Below are positions 41,098 through 53,077 of a stretch of 64,000 nucleotides of DNA, piece after piece. This DNA is from Phymatolithon calcareum (Eukaryota > Rhodophyta > Florideophyceae > Hapalidiales). The stretch is taken from positions 2,542,001 through 2,606,000 of the forward strand of contig OZ345368.1 of assembly GCA_977006965.1 (NCBI GenBank). Direction: 5' to 3'. The position numbers were made by a program, and so were the translations under genes. Positions within the stretch are counted from its first letter, which is position 1. Every line of letters starts with the position of its first letter. The notes beneath the pieces were generated by a model. It had not been told where the DNA came from. It was given only the letters and a program-made list of their open reading frames with translations, and ran no database searches.

Positions 41098-43777
41098 TGC
41101 GGGACCGAAATCAAGGTCAAATTGTTGAAGCAGAACGCATTACGAATCTGGCGAGGCATGCTTTTACCATGAGCGGGGATTTCACTTTTAGCGCCATAGC
41201 TGATTGTGTACATTAGTCTGCGATACAGACGGCCACGAGCGGCGGCGCCATTTGAAACAAGTCTGCATACGCAGCATCAAGTTGGATGCACCTCGTCGGG
41301 TTAATGCCGTTCTTTTCCTGTGCCCTGCTGTGCGCGTGAGCCTTCGGAACGGGTGAAAGAAAACTGGTTACCAATTTATGATACTGTAAGAATGAATGGT
41401 CTGAACTACGGGAGAGATCAGGCCGTCCCATCTGAAGGAGTTGTGGACTTTACGCGTGCATATGGGCAAGTTCCGAGTGGGTATTCTGTCCGTGAAGTTA
41501 GTGTCGTGCAGGTCCCATTTAATGTTGTAGGTTGAAGAAGCTCTATGCGTAGCTAGAACAGTTGATGTTAACGTTGTCGGGACGTAGACAGGGTTGTGGT
41601 CTTACCGCGAGAAGTGAGATGTGGAGATGAGAGGAGTGAGATTATGGCGGATGCAAGTGGAAGCGAGTATGTCCGATATGAGAGGCAATGGCGAGACATG
41701 CACATTGTGATAGCGATGCAGGCTTGGAGACTGATTGCCTTGATAGACTTGAATAAGATCTGAGGTTTTATTGTAAACATAAAACCACAATTTTGGCAAC
41801 TTAACTTTCACGGCGTCCAAATGTCTAGCTCACCAGAGACGGCGAGCTGTGTCGCGCTTATCCTTACTAGAGTTTCCCGACACCGTCCTGTAACTTTTAG
41901 GAACCTCCTCCCGGACAAGCACCGATTGCCGGAGAACCGGATTGGCGTTGTTGTAGCCGTGCGATAGCTTGCCTACTACTACAAAAGACTATGAAGGATG
42001 GGTGGATGGTCAACAAAAAACGCGGGCTGCCAACTCGAAAGGCACTCCTGTCAACTTTACGCAGAGAAATCAGATGTCGCACGAGTTCTTCTGGGAAGCG
42101 GACAGCCGGTGTACCAAAGTGTTCCTTACGCCTTGCGCTGCCTTACGCGCGGTTCACGTCTCCGTTCAGGTACGTTCCGAAATGCTTGCCTCCGTGTGAA
42201 CGCGTCTGCAATCTTGCGATGCATGTGCTGGAGATCAAGGTTTCTTTGACGTCCGGCTTGAAATAGGGATTTGGGTCTGTAGTTCGGATTCTGAAGCAGT
42301 TGGTGGCGACAGTGTGCGCCGGTGAGACTGTCGCGCAAGCTTTTGACCCTTCGCCGCGTGGCGCCGCGTTTTCAACCGTCGCCGGGTGTTAGCGCCTGTG
42401 AATCTGATGCGCAGAGTCTCGGCCTGACGCAGCGTAGCGCCGCGTGGTGCAACCTGGTGATAGGTTCGCATGGAAAGCATCCCAAAGACGTCCTTGGCCC
42501 GGTCCTTGCTCGCCTGCGGGTTCTTCCAAGCGGCCACCGGTTGTGGCGCCCAGGCAGCGTTGGGCGACTTCGGTTGGAGCGGGAGCGTCTTAACGCGTGG
42601 CCGCTTCTCGACTGCCGCTGGTTGCGGCTCGAGACGGTGTCGAGCGACTTGGTTCGGCGCGAGAATCCTTCGCGCGGCGCTGCTTCTTGACTGCCACTGG
42701 TTGCGGCTCCAAGACAGTCTTCGGCGATGCCGATCAACGCCCGGATGTCATCGCGCGAGGTCGCTTTCCGGGTGCCACGGGATGTGCCGCCGAGGCATAG
42801 CAAAGGGTATCGACCCGTGCGGGTCACCGGCGGTAATTGTCTTCCAGAGGCGTGTATGCCATCATCTGTGGTCTGCACGCAGTGTATGATCTCAAGAGGT
42901 AGGTGATGGCAGGATTGAGGTGGGCAAATCTGAGAAGATTGCCATACCTCCGTAACGTCTCTGGCCTTGCTGCTCCGACAAAGGGTGTTCTTCGAAAAGG
43001 GTATTTTTACAGTACTCTGAAAAAGTGTATCGCGCACTATCCAATTATAAAAGCTCGCTGTGCGAAAGTGAGCACGAGGGGAGAGCACGCTCCGCGTCTT
43101 ACTGGGGCGTGCGATGGGCCCGGGACTATAGCACTCCTGACAAATTTGTCGACAAGAAAACTGTACCCGAATTTTAAATAACACTTTACTACATTCCCAG
43201 CAACGGGAAACAAATCGGCAGGGGAAGAAGAAGTTTTTCCAGTCCATGAAATGTCAAACGGTACTTCGCTCGGCATCTTTCTGATGAAAGTGCGTACCAT
43301 CTCGAGCTATGCGAGGCCAGGAATATGAAGTACAAAAATCAATGGTCGCGAATGGATACCGTAGTACTTAGGTCCTCGATGTGCTGCAGTTAACCTCACT
43401 TGGGAGAAATGAAAAAACCACTCAATAAATCAAGTTTCTGTCCCTACAGAACTAGTTGCCAAGTACTACTTAAGAACACAAATCGAAGGATTTCTGCATC
43501 TACATTAGTGGCAACGTGACTCAAATCCATGTTAAGGGACACTCGTCAAATTTTCCTCTCTTAGCCCTGGAAAAATACCCGAAATCTCTCGCCCTACGAA
43601 CTTCGGAAAATAAGTACGATTAGTTCGTCGACTACTTCACTACAGCCATGCAGTCCAGTCTCCTTGCCCAAGCATCTACTTCCAAACTTGCAGTATCACC
43701 TTTCCGCTTCAGACCGCAGGCGTTTCTCCACTTCGTCATATTTAGTGCAATAAAGAACCTTTCTTAAGCATCTACTT
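41098..43777. other. Unassigned region with a coding-like repeat
   Basis: There is no recognised gene. 42,100-42,850 is GC-rich and open on several frames. On the minus strand a unit of about 80 bp recurs three times (42,523, 42,603, 42,682) and encodes LEPQPVAVKK, LEPQPAAVEK and WAPQPVAAWK. The 100-codon minus frame at 42,235-42,537 continues from it and is very basic. It could be a gag relic. The longest frame (291 codons, minus, 42,372-43,247) lies in a different phase and has no domain. Confidence 0.35.
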
Positions 43778-45361
43778 AGTCGGCGTTATTTGTAATAATT
43801 TTGGAAACTACTAGTGTCTATTTGACGGAAAAATTCCCTCAACTGAGAGGCACTTTTCCCTCAATTGAGGGAATAAGATTCATTAAATTTTTCGCACGTG
43901 GAAGCTTCTCGCTATCAAGCGCATCAACAGCGTCAAGCTCATAGATGTCTTCAGCATGCTTAGTGAAGCAGTTCCTAACAGTAGAAGTGTCGCAAATGCA
44001 TATTGTGGCACTATCAAGCGTATTACATGGGAGCACACAATGGTCGAGGTCTTGCATTTTCAAACTCTGCGGTTGTTTCGCACAACAAAAGTAGTCATCG
44101 TGACCTCTGCAGTCATACTTTTATTTTTCCTAGGGTTCAAGTGGCCTCCAACACTGCTCTCGAATGCAAAAGTACGTTCTGGCGCGACTGAACGTTGACA
44201 AGTAATGCGCGTGTCAAAAGCTATCGATGAGTTGCTCTCCTGGCAATTCACAAAACCTTCGCCGCGTCATGTGCTGCTAACACTCCGCATGGGCACAAGA
44301 GAATAGCAGCGAGCTAACAACCTAGAAAATCGCCAGAAGAGTTAGATGGCCCCTAATCGCCAGAAGAGTTGGACTGCAGGCGTACTTGTTGGATCTCGGC
44401 AGAGTCAGTACTCACCAAGCATACCTTGTAAAAATAATTCATATTTATATGTATTCGAATATGTTTTTATATTTATTTATTCAACTGCAATCTGTTGGAT
44501 AAATATATAGTTCTGCGAGCTAGCATAGCAGAACGATATTTACGGACTTGGGCGTGGAATGCATTTGGATATGCCGCCAAGTCTTGGGGGTGGGCGGAGT
44601 TTTTCTGCGTGAATCACACTTTGTGTGCGAATAAGTCAGAGTGGGGGGAAAGACTCACAATGAATTCTGATTTACCTGGAGGCGTGAGTCTCTAGGAGTA
44701 TGGAGTGCACGTACGGATCTCTGGCCAGGAGTTAGTAAAGAGGGTTTACTGACCCGTTCTCGTGTGTAGCCGTGTTCACGTCGCGACACCTGTGCACCTT
44801 CGGGTGTCTAAGAGCTGCACAATTTCACCATATGAAGACTCATGACGGACGGGGTGGCACCCGACTGATACTTAATTTCTCGGAGACAATGAGCAATGAA
44901 CATGTACCGAGATGGAGATGAACACATAAAGTTGATATTTTTCGCATAAGTCGTAAACCCCTATCGGAATCTTTTAGTCAAAGTTGTAAAGCGCGGTGTC
45001 ATGGCAATATGCCCTAGTAGCGACACCTGGCCTCGCGGAGGCCTTTAAGTTTTCTTCTAAGCATAACGGCGCAGCTTTTTAAATGATCATAAATTTGTGG
45101 AGTGTTTGAGTTCTCATCTTAACTGTGCTATCAGTTCTGGTTCGTCAAACGAAGTAGTGTTGGAACTCCTTCTCTCGAGGTTGGACCTGGTGACGTGCGA
45201 GGCGGATCTGGTAATAACTAGTGAAGTCGACTAGCCTGTATCGCACTGGCAAGGATCGATCGAATCGGACTCTAACGAGGACGCCGACGTTTAGGAGGAT
45301 GGGTGGGCATATGGGCTTTGAACCCGCTACCTGTTGACGGTGTTGTCTATTTAGACTGTGA
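43778..45361. other. Unassigned region 5' of the DIRS-like element
   Basis: 43,778-43,815 repeats CGGCGTTATTTGTAATAATT from 20,140. TTCCCTCAATTGAGGGAA near 43,855 is a perfect 18-bp palindrome. 44,420-44,500 is AT-rich. The last 400 bp may be the 5' terminal repeat of the DIRS-like element, but I found no copy of it after 49,700. The small frames show no domain. Confidence 0.35.
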
Positions 45362-45526
45362 GTGTCACCTGTGTTAGTTCACAACACTCGCCCTCGTCCC
45401 TTAGGGAATGGGACTAGGAGGGGATGCCGTGGGTGTGGCGCCTCTTCGAAAATTTCACCTGCTAACAACAACAATCGAAGCAGTAACAGGCTGCTATTGG
45501 GAGAGTTTACCGAACTCTTCGCGGGG

Positions 45527-45934
45527 ATGGGAAAAGAGGGAGATTATATATCGAAGTTTAAAGATGTGGTAAGTAAGAATTTGAAGGCTTATGAAAACCG
45601 GGAACGAGAGTTCCATACCGGGATGATTGAGTTTTTGAATTCAAAACTGGATGCTTCGCGCACTGTGCCACTGCGATGCGATACTAACGATATATGGGAG
45701 GTAATTACTAACGTGCTCGCCGGTAATTTACCGGTGCCCGTAAGCAGTGGAAGTGAATACGATGGCACTGAGCTGGAAGATGCGCGGTACGATGATGCTA
45801 AGAATCCGAAAAATGCAGATCCAACTGCAGCCAATACTAGAGGAGGGCCATCCAACGCCGGGCCCTCTCGAAAAACCCGAACGCGCAACAAATCAAAAAC
45901 CAGGGCGGGCCCATCCAACGCGGGCCCGTCCTGA
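45527..45934 (+). CDS. DIRS-like gag ORF 1
   Basis: The first Met in the open frame is at 45,527 (MGKEGDYISKFKDVVSKNL). The frame is open from 45,362. It ends in a twice-repeated GPSNAGPS motif around a basic RTRNKSKTR stretch. A second frame starts 16 bp after its stop. No database domain is recognised, and assignment as gag is by position. Confidence 0.5.
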   Translation: MGKEGDYISKFKDVVSKNLKAYENREREFHTGMIEFLNSKLDASRTVPLRCDTNDIWEVITNVLAGNLPVPVSSGSEYDGTELEDARYDDAKNPKNADPTAANTRGGPSNAGPSRKTRTRNKSKTRAGPSNAGPS

Positions 45935-45949
45935 GGACACAAGAACAAA

Positions 45950-46859
45950 ATGAACTCTAAAAGAGGTCAACCAAAGAGATTTCAACCAGCGGAAAGCGAT
46001 AGCGACGACAGCGGCGATAGCGACAGCAGCGAAGCGACACCGAACGTAGCCGAACTTGCGCAACAGATCAAGGTCCTCACTAACATGATAACCGGCCGCA
46101 ATTCACCACGTGGCCGACGGACCTTTATCGAAAAAGCGAGGGTGCGTCAGAGGGGCAATCCAGATTCCAGCGATGATAGCTCCTCTGACGATGACGACAG
46201 TTATGACGAACAAAGCCGGAAAAGCGAACGAAAGGGCCGAAAGCATCAGAAACAGAGGCTCAAAAAGAAAGACTCTGATGACAGCTCCTCCGATGATTCC
46301 AGTAGTTCTGATGACTCATCCAATTCAGACTACAAGAAACGTGATCGATCGTCGCGAAAGAAGCAGATGAAGCGACGAGAAAAGCGGAAAATGGGGAAGT
46401 TCTGGAAAAAAGAAAGAGGAGGAGCCGTACCATTTCAACCTACCCTTATGGAAGAGGGTCACCGACGAGAGATTGCATTACTACTTCAGTCGCACCAAAA
46501 CTGTCACCGATTTCGTGCGAACCCATGACTATAAAACCGATCGGAACAAATATGAGAGCGAAACTATTGCGGCTGCCGTTGACTTGCTCATATCCGACCT
46601 CTGTATGAAAAAGGAGAGGAAAAGCGATGTCGTGGAAGTCCTACAGCGTCGATTAGCGAAAGTCGAGCTGGCTGACCGTACCGGAAAGTGGGAAGTTGCT
46701 GCCCACATGATTGAGGATCGAAACGAGGAAGGTGCGGTGGTCAGCCGCGAAGTACGAGCCGCTCGCGGCGCAGCGCGAGTCGAACGTGAGCTTATGAAGC
46801 CCCTAGGAAAGAACCCCGACACTAAGAAAGAGGGGGCTGCTGGGGCTCGCAAAAATTAG
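45950..46859 (+). pseudogene. DIRS-like gag ORF 2, frameshifted
   Basis: The first frame (45,950-46,528) is rich in Ser/Asp runs alternating with Lys/Arg (SSDDSSSDDDDSYDEQSRKS). It shifts near 46,480 into a second frame (to 46,859) with RTHDYKTDRNKYESETIAAA and a coiled, charged tail. Together they look like one structural protein of about 300 residues with one lesion. Confidence 0.55.
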
Positions 46860-46869
46860 TAGAACAAAA

Positions 46870-48318
46870 ATGAAACGATTTGTTACCGATGACCGACGTG
46901 AGTTATTCCCCCTACCGATCAGTGGAATTAATGGCAGGACAAGTGGAAAAGGGCCTCGCCATAGGTCACGATTACGTAAGGAAAATGCCATACTGATGGC
47001 CACTGCGCACGTACTAATCTGTCTCAGTGCCCTCTCCAGGGAGCAGGTCACCAGCATGGATGAACCGCTAATTTTCGACGACAAACAACTCACCGCCATT
47101 CAATCGGAAATATGTTCTTCAGTGACTGATTTATGCGACCGGGCGTTCCGCCGGCAACTATTGTCACGTGCGGACCAATGGGGGACAACGAGAGTACCAA
47201 CCGAAAGCTCTACCTATTTAGCCGAGCGTTGTCAACCGAAAACTTGGATGGAGGCCTCAAAACTATCGCTGCCTTCTGACGGAGTGGCAGGAAGCGTCGA
47301 GCTGCTTGACGCCTTGCCGCCGGAACTTGCTATGAAATATGCTACACCTGAGAATGTTTTAAAAGACCCAAAACCAATCAATGATGAGTTAAAATCAATC
47401 CGAGGCTACGTTGGCGTTGACCCCCGTGAATACTGCCAGGTCATCCTCAAACTACGAGAAAAAGGAATCGTCTTACTAAGCACTACCAAACCGACTGTCC
47501 TTAATGGCATATTTGCTGTACCGAAAAAGGACAAACAGCGCTTAATCATTGACGCTCGGAAGGCGAATTTGTTTTTCACCCCTTCTCCTGAGGTTGTTCT
47601 ACCAAACCCTGGGGACTTCGTTAACCTCTACCTCGGATCCGACGAGGACCTACACTGCGGCAAGATCGACATGGACAACTTCTACCACCGTATTAAAATG
47701 CCGAAATGGATATGGACGTTTTTCGGACTCCCTGCTGTGACAATCAAAGGAGTCAAATACTGACCCATGATATGTGTGCTACCCATGGGCTGGTCACATT
47801 CGGTATTTTTGGGACAATCAATCCATGAAAACGCCTTAAGTCAAATTCCTTGTCTAAACCCCGACGACACCATCCAATCATCCAGCCAACACATCCTCAA
47901 TAAAGCGCGAGACGGTGCCTATATCGACGATTTCTTCTGCATGGGAATTTACTTAACCGAAGTTAGGGAACATGTGGTTGCCGCCCGAGGCAAATGTGAG
48001 GATACTGGATTCCCGCCGGGGGATGGAAAGGTGGAGCTACCACCAAAAGAATCAACTGACATTCTTGGTATCGAAGTCAAAAAGAATGGTACCCTTTTAC
48101 CGAGAACGATTAAGATGGGTGAAGTCCTCTCCGATACTCACCGAATGGTGAGGGCTAATCTATGGTCACACGACAACCTGTCTAGACTTTTGGGGAAATG
48201 GGTGTGGTTCCTCCTCCTACGTCGGTCAATGTTGTCGATCCTAAAAGAATGTTATGAAACGCTGCATGCCGATACCTACTGCCCAATCCCAAGGTATGGC
48301 GCCCGATGCGAATTATAG
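46870..48318 (+). pseudogene. DIRS-like reverse transcriptase with one stop
   Basis: RT blocks are NGIFAVPKKDKQRLIIDARK, HCGKIDMDNFYHRIKMP (first Asp), VLPMGWSHSVFLGQS and the catalytic AYIDDFF. A TGA at 47,761-47,763 interrupts the otherwise open 482-codon frame between the second and third blocks. All catalytic Asp residues are intact. It may be a single nonsense mutation or a sequencing error. Confidence 0.8.
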
Positions 48319-48339
48319 ACTCTTTCAAATCTCTCACCT

Positions 48340-48801
48340 CTCATATAGGGAAACATCAAACGCAAATTTTCCGAGAAAATCCTCTGCATTGACGGAAGCA
48401 ATTTTGGAGCAGGGGTTGTTTACACTGATGCAACCGAGGACGAGTACCTATCACTACTGCATGGTGAGCCAATAGGTCAGTGGCAGAGTCGAAAAACATG
48501 GAAAGTCGCAATCAGGCATCGATGGCGCAGTAGCGCACATATCAACATTCTCGAAGTAAAAGCACTCATATTGGGTCTTAAGTGGTTTTTACGCAACAAA
48601 TTGAACTTTGGAAAAAGGTTTGTAATTGGGGTTGACAATCAGGCTCTAATTGGGGCGCTCCAGAAAGGAAGGTCGAGTCTTGGACTCTATCATATTTGCA
48701 GACAAGTGGCAGGTCTTACGTTTGCAGGAGACTTACATATAAAGTGCATATATATCAGAAGCGAGTCTAACCCTGCTGATGGACCGTTACGGACGGTATG
48801 A
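48340..48801 (+). pseudogene. DIRS-like RNase H
   Basis: The frame, shifted relative to RT, contains LCIDGSNFGAGVVYTDATED, HINILEVKALILGLKWFL and FVIGVDNQALIGALQKG, then RSESNPADGPLRTV. These supply the Asp, Glu, Asp and final Asp of a retroelement RNase H. It overlaps the recombinase start by 23 bp. Confidence 0.7.
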
Positions 48802-49699
48802 GCTACTAGCTCTCCGAGTCGACAAGAGCACCAAAAACCAATACGACCGTGGCCTGGCAGCCTTCATCAAATACTTGGAGGAAAAAGGGCACGATTCATT
48901 TACCGATTTATCAAAAACCGAGGGGTACTTAATGGACTTCGCGGTTCATACGTATCATACTCGGAACAAGCAAGGAAGACAATTAGTCGTCAATGCAATG
49001 TTAGCTATTGAGCTGCACTTCCCAACTTTGCGCGGCAAAATGGAGGACCTTCGCGCCTCTCTCGAGGGGTGGGCAAAACATGTTCCTTTAAAGGCCCGTA
49101 CAGTTATATCCGAACAATTAGCAAATGCGATCGCCTATGTAATCCTAAAACAAGGCCGTGCAGACATGGCTACGGCAATATTGATCATATTTGATTGCTA
49201 TTTACGATCTGCAGATGCTTCGAACGCGAGGTGTCAAGACTTTATCTTTCTCGATCCTCCCCAGGGACACAACCAAAATTACTATAGCGTATTGACGCTA
49301 CCAAAAACCAAGCGTGGAACCAACCAATCAGTGTTCGTTCGTGGACTAGTAAATGCCGAGTTACTTCGACGGCAACAAGTCATTCGATCAAAGAATGGAA
49401 CACAGAATGACAACAAGCTGTTCCGATTCTCAATGGCAACACTACGAAAACGAATGAACCCGATTTTGGAAACATGCAACATTGAAATTGGAGATACTAA
49501 ACTACATGGACTTCGTTATTGTGGCGCAACCACGGATCATATGCACGGTCGACTGACGCGTGATGAAATTCAACTTCGTGGACGATGGGCGTCATCAAAG
49601 TCTATGCAACAATACCTTCAACCCGATCAGGTTCACCATCAACTTCAAAACATTTCTCCTCAACTCCGACGTCGTTTCGAACGGCGGATAGCGCAATGA
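48779..49699 (+). CDS. Tyrosine recombinase of the DIRS-like element
   Basis: An intact 306-codon frame. The catalytic set is visible: Arg143 in CYLRSADAS, a Lys in the LPKTKRG hairpin (177/179), His243 and Arg246 in HGLRYCGATT, Trp270 in LRGRWASS and the nucleophile Tyr279 in MQQYLQP. An N-terminal core-binding region (KNQYDRGLAAFIKYLEEKG) precedes it. The enzyme would integrate circular cDNA of the element without target duplication. It is the best-preserved transposon gene in the window. Confidence 0.88.
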   Translation: MDRYGRYELLALRVDKSTKNQYDRGLAAFIKYLEEKGHDSFTDLSKTEGYLMDFAVHTYHTRNKQGRQLVVNAMLAIELHFPTLRGKMEDLRASLEGWAKHVPLKARTVISEQLANAIAYVILKQGRADMATAILIIFDCYLRSADASNARCQDFIFLDPPQGHNQNYYSVLTLPKTKRGTNQSVFVRGLVNAELLRRQQVIRSKNGTQNDNKLFRFSMATLRKRMNPILETCNIEIGDTKLHGLRYCGATTDHMHGRLTRDEIQLRGRWASSKSMQQYLQPDQVHHQLQNISPQLRRRFERRIAQ

Positions 49700-50401
49700 T
49701 ATAAGCTTTTCCACGTTACGCCACCACCAGAGTAAAGGGGTGGCGGAGCCGATTCACAAAGGCCGAACCGAGACCAACGCGAACGCATTCGCTATGAGAG
49801 CTCTCATACTACATGGGACTCTATGACTGGATGTGGTCATGCGCGTGGCTGAGTGTGTAAGCAGTTAAGCTTAGATTGAAGAAAGAAACCTTCCCCCCTT
49901 ACCTGCAACGACTATAGTACTGGCATATAAAACAAATCTTTTCACAAACAAGTCTTAGAAAATAATTCATTCGTAGCCTCGATAGAATAAAATAAGTTAT
50001 TTTTGCAGGGGGGAGAATACTTTTAGAATTACTCTCCGTGTCTGATTCTGAAGGTGCTCGTACTTGTCTTTTCTATTACTACTAATTTTGCTCCCAAATA
50101 GAACATGTTTTCTTGCCTGCGTAACGTTGCAACATTACACTCACTTGATTGATATCAATAGTACGTGTCTCGCTTGTAGACTACAACGTACTGTGATTTG
50201 AACGTTGATCAGATCATTAGAACCATCTTTCCGACAATTAGGTGTTATCAGGATTGCTGCAATGTCTAAACACTAGTACTTAAATTTCGACCCGGGCAAG
50301 TCAAATCACTCACATCCAAGCAAACCTCCATCACTTCATCAACTTCTATCAATTGCACATCTTTGTGAGCGTCCTTCAATTTTATTTGGACTACTGGAAT
50401 C
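49700..50401. other. 3' flank of the DIRS-like element
   Basis: There is no gene. TTCCCCCCTTACCTGCAA near 49,892 and TTGCAGGGGGGAGAA near 50,004 form an imperfect inverted pair. The second, CAGGGGGG, might instead be the left terminus of the hAT element that follows. The two readings cannot be separated here. Confidence 0.35.
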
Positions 50402-51233
50402 ATGCCACACAAGTCAACTCTTGGGAAACGAGTCAGGGAAAGATTTTTTAGCCAGGACAACGACGACGATGATTGCGTTTGGAGACGCCTCTGTGGCACT
50501 ACCAGGAAGCAGAAGGGCAGTGGCTATGCCAATCTGTTATCGCACGTGCGAGCCAAGCATCCAGAGGAATTGAAAGATCTTCAGGAAACCGACCTTTCGC
50601 TCGTGCCATCGACATGCACACCATCGATTAATTCAAGTGACAACGCGGCTTACTTCTACAAACCTAAAGTGGTCGCGGCTCATGGTTGGGTGCATTTTGT
50701 TGTGTCGACTCTGCTGCCGTTTTCCGTTGTTGAGCAAGAGGCGTTTCGAAAGTACATCAAATACCCCAACCTTTCTACGAAGAAGCGAGTGGAACAAAAA
50801 ATAAGCCGAGACCTGCCCGAAAAATTCGCACTTGCCTTTGATGGATGGAGTGAGGGAGACACGCATTATGTTGCCATCTTCGCAGTTGCACCAGCCGACA
50901 ACAAATTTTGTTACACTTCGTATTTACTGGGGTTCTCTGAAAGTAGTCTCTGTGGATTCTGAAACAGTTCCGACAGTGGACAAGGACTCGATGTCTTTTG
51001 CAGACGAGGCATTGAAGAAACGCAGGCTGTCCGTAAATCGTGCTGGATATTTGGACCTTCGTTTCATGTTGCCTACTTCCAACATCGTTGAACGGTTCTT
51101 CTCCAAAGCTGAATACAATCTGAATAAGCACAGGAAGAGTCTGTCTCCAGCGAACCTTGAGATGCAGCTTTTTCTACATATGAATGCAGACCTGTGGTGC
51201 ATCCAGGACGTAAGTGCGATAGTGGAATGAGAA
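50402..51233 (+). pseudogene. hAT transposase gene, internally deleted
   Basis: The first frame (50,402-50,962) has a BED-type finger (DDCVWRRLCGTTRKQKGSGY, LLSHVRAKHPEE) and the first catalytic region KFALAFDGWSEGDTHYVAIF. Near 50,940 it jumps directly to the C-terminal dimerisation domain in another frame (YLDLRFMLPTSNIVERFFSK, LSPANLEMQLFLHMNADLW), ending at 51,230. The central catalytic and insertion domains are gone. This is the usual structure of a non-autonomous derivative. It has a different sequence subtype from the other two hAT copies. Confidence 0.8.
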
Positions 51234-51604
51234 TATATTCCAATAATTCATTTTTCCTTTCGACCCTCTCCATGAATAAATTACTTATGCATTTGACTTT
51301 CTTGATTAAATAATCTATTCTTACGCGAAAGCGAGCTGTGAATATATTGAAAATGAATTATTTACAAGGTATGTCACCAAGTATGAATCCTCACATGCAA
51401 TGCGCCTTATACCGGCATACGCGGCCACAAGACAGAACGGCCATTCCGGGGGCCAACTCGCCTTCAAAATCTCTTTGACACAGTGCGTTTTCTGTGGTCA
51501 TTCATGGGATCGACAGCATCTTGACCGAGGGACCAGCGGTACTGCGCAGAGTACATGTCCCCTAATACACTCGATTGCACTCTGAATGATATCAACCGGA
51601 CGCA

Positions 51605-51979
51605 TTAGGCAACCGGAATCCCTCCTTTTGAAGAAAAAGGCCAGGGGAAATACTTCTTCGGCCTGGTAGAATTCCAGAAAGCGCTCTCAGCGCCGAACTC
51701 AACTCTTGCCATGAGGACGAGTATTTCGAATAACTTAATAGGTGCTGGCACAATAGTCTCTTTTCGCCCCTTTCTTCTCAGCTTAGCGGACGTCCAAGCA
51801 GCAAGTTTTCGCATGTAACTTGGGGAAACATCGTCACCACGCAATCGTACTTCGAATGAAGTCCAATACCACAATTCTCGGATAAGTAATCTCCGTTTAG
51901 AGTGCGAAGTATCCACAACCCAGAGTAAAATAGTCCCCATAACAGACATAGAACTTTCAGCTTGTACCTTGACACCCAA
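51605..51979 (-). CDS. Hypothetical 124-codon frame
   Basis: MGVKVQAESSMSVMGTILLW opens a frame with a basic middle (KLRRKGRKET) and no recognised domain. It has no paralog in the window. The rest of 51,234-52,737 shows only short frames. This may be a chance frame or a relic of an unknown retroelement gag. Confidence 0.2.
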   Translation of the reverse strand: MGVKVQAESSMSVMGTILLWVVDTSHSKRRLLIRELWYWTSFEVRLRGDDVSPSYMRKLAAWTSAKLRRKGRKETIVPAPIKLFEILVLMARVEFGAESAFWNSTRPKKYFPWPFSSKGGIPVA

Positions 51980-52737
51980 TGAGCGCTAGTATTCGCTCGC
52001 GCTCGGGCGTGATGACATCAAGTTCCCAGTGCGATGGTTGATCCCAAGGGCCCTGTAACACTTAGGCGGAGAACTGGGAAGCGGGAGTTTAGAGCTTCTG
52101 CAGATTTTATCGAAGCTTGTGTGTCCTTCTGAGGAGCATGTGATCGCGACTGTAAACGATATACAGGCGTTTCGCGATGAAGATTGGCAAGGATGAATAC
52201 TGTAAGCAGGCCTGGACGGTACCGCGCTTTGCCGGTGCTGGCTCGGTTCAAGCTGCTGCGCGTCTGGAATGTTATCTTCAGCCTTCTCTGCCTTGACGTT
52301 GACAATATTGCTTTTCTTAATCTTAGTCTTCTTCAATGGATGACGAATCAGAACCCATTTCACGCGATGTGACATGCTTGCGCGACCATTGATCTTTTCC
52401 GCGAGTACATTCTGAATCATACTACTCACCTTTTTCGACTTCGAAAGCTCCGTATAGTGTGTAGCACTCTGCGAGACCGCTTACCGATGCTGCCTTGGTG
52501 TGTACTGATGTACCGATCGCACGCGGCCGGTCTTTTTCTCCCGGAATGGCAAATCTGGTACTTCTGAATGACCATCATATTTTCGCTGCTAGGGACGAAC
52601 TAAGTGAATTGAAGTCAGTAGTGTGGATACTCCTCGCACAGAAGATAAGTCAGGCTGTACGAATATTGCATGAGCGATCTGATTCGAATTTGCTTTATAG
52701 ATTTTTTCGAGCTTTCAAATCGCCCGTCAATTGAGAG

Positions 52738-53077
52738 GGTTCGTCAAATAGACACTAGCTTCTTAAACAATAATGAATCAGAGAAAACTTTGTGTGTCTG
52801 TAGGGGGGCCGCATCTTTGAAAGAGCAGAAGAAAACTTTGATAGTCCGGTAATTGTTTTTAAAATAATTACCAGACTATCAAAATTAAAAAAAGGTATAG
52901 CAGTCCCTACCGGAGATATGAATTTGTCAACAATGCCAAACCTACAAGAAAAATATTTTTGAAAAGGATGGTATTACCAGCGTATAGTATAAGACGAGCT
53001 ATCCCCTGGTATTACGCAGATTGTACAATTGCTCGAGAATACACCTTCCAAAGCTGCTTTGCGTGAATCAAAAAAGA
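52738..53077. repeat. Hairpin repeat module (copy C)
   Basis: The module aligns with 20,170-20,590 and has the inverted repeat TTTGATAGTCCGGTAATT/AATTACCAGACTATCAAA (52,838-52,883, one G-T mismatch). It ends with GCGTGAATCAAAAAAGAAAA, the empty target site of the LINE inserted in copies A and B, directly before the 3' side of Hint gene C. Confidence 0.75.

Larger units (their letters stand above)
45362..49699 (+). mobile_element. Tyrosine-recombinase retroelement (DIRS/Ngaro-like)
   Basis: Gag-like, RT, RNase H and tyrosine recombinase frames lie in order on one strand. There is no integrase, no chromodomain and no LTR of the Gypsy type. No methyltransferase domain was seen, which favours the PAT or Ngaro branches over classical DIRS. 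The termini (split direct or inverted repeats) could not be resolved. RT carries a stop and a frameshift lies between RT and RNase H, but the recombinase frame is whole. Confidence 0.85.

Noticed and set aside
42372-43247. 291-codon minus-strand frame
   Set aside because: It has no domain and mixed composition, and it is out of phase with the repeat-encoding frame in the same DNA. Long frames by chance are expected in this GC-rich stretch.
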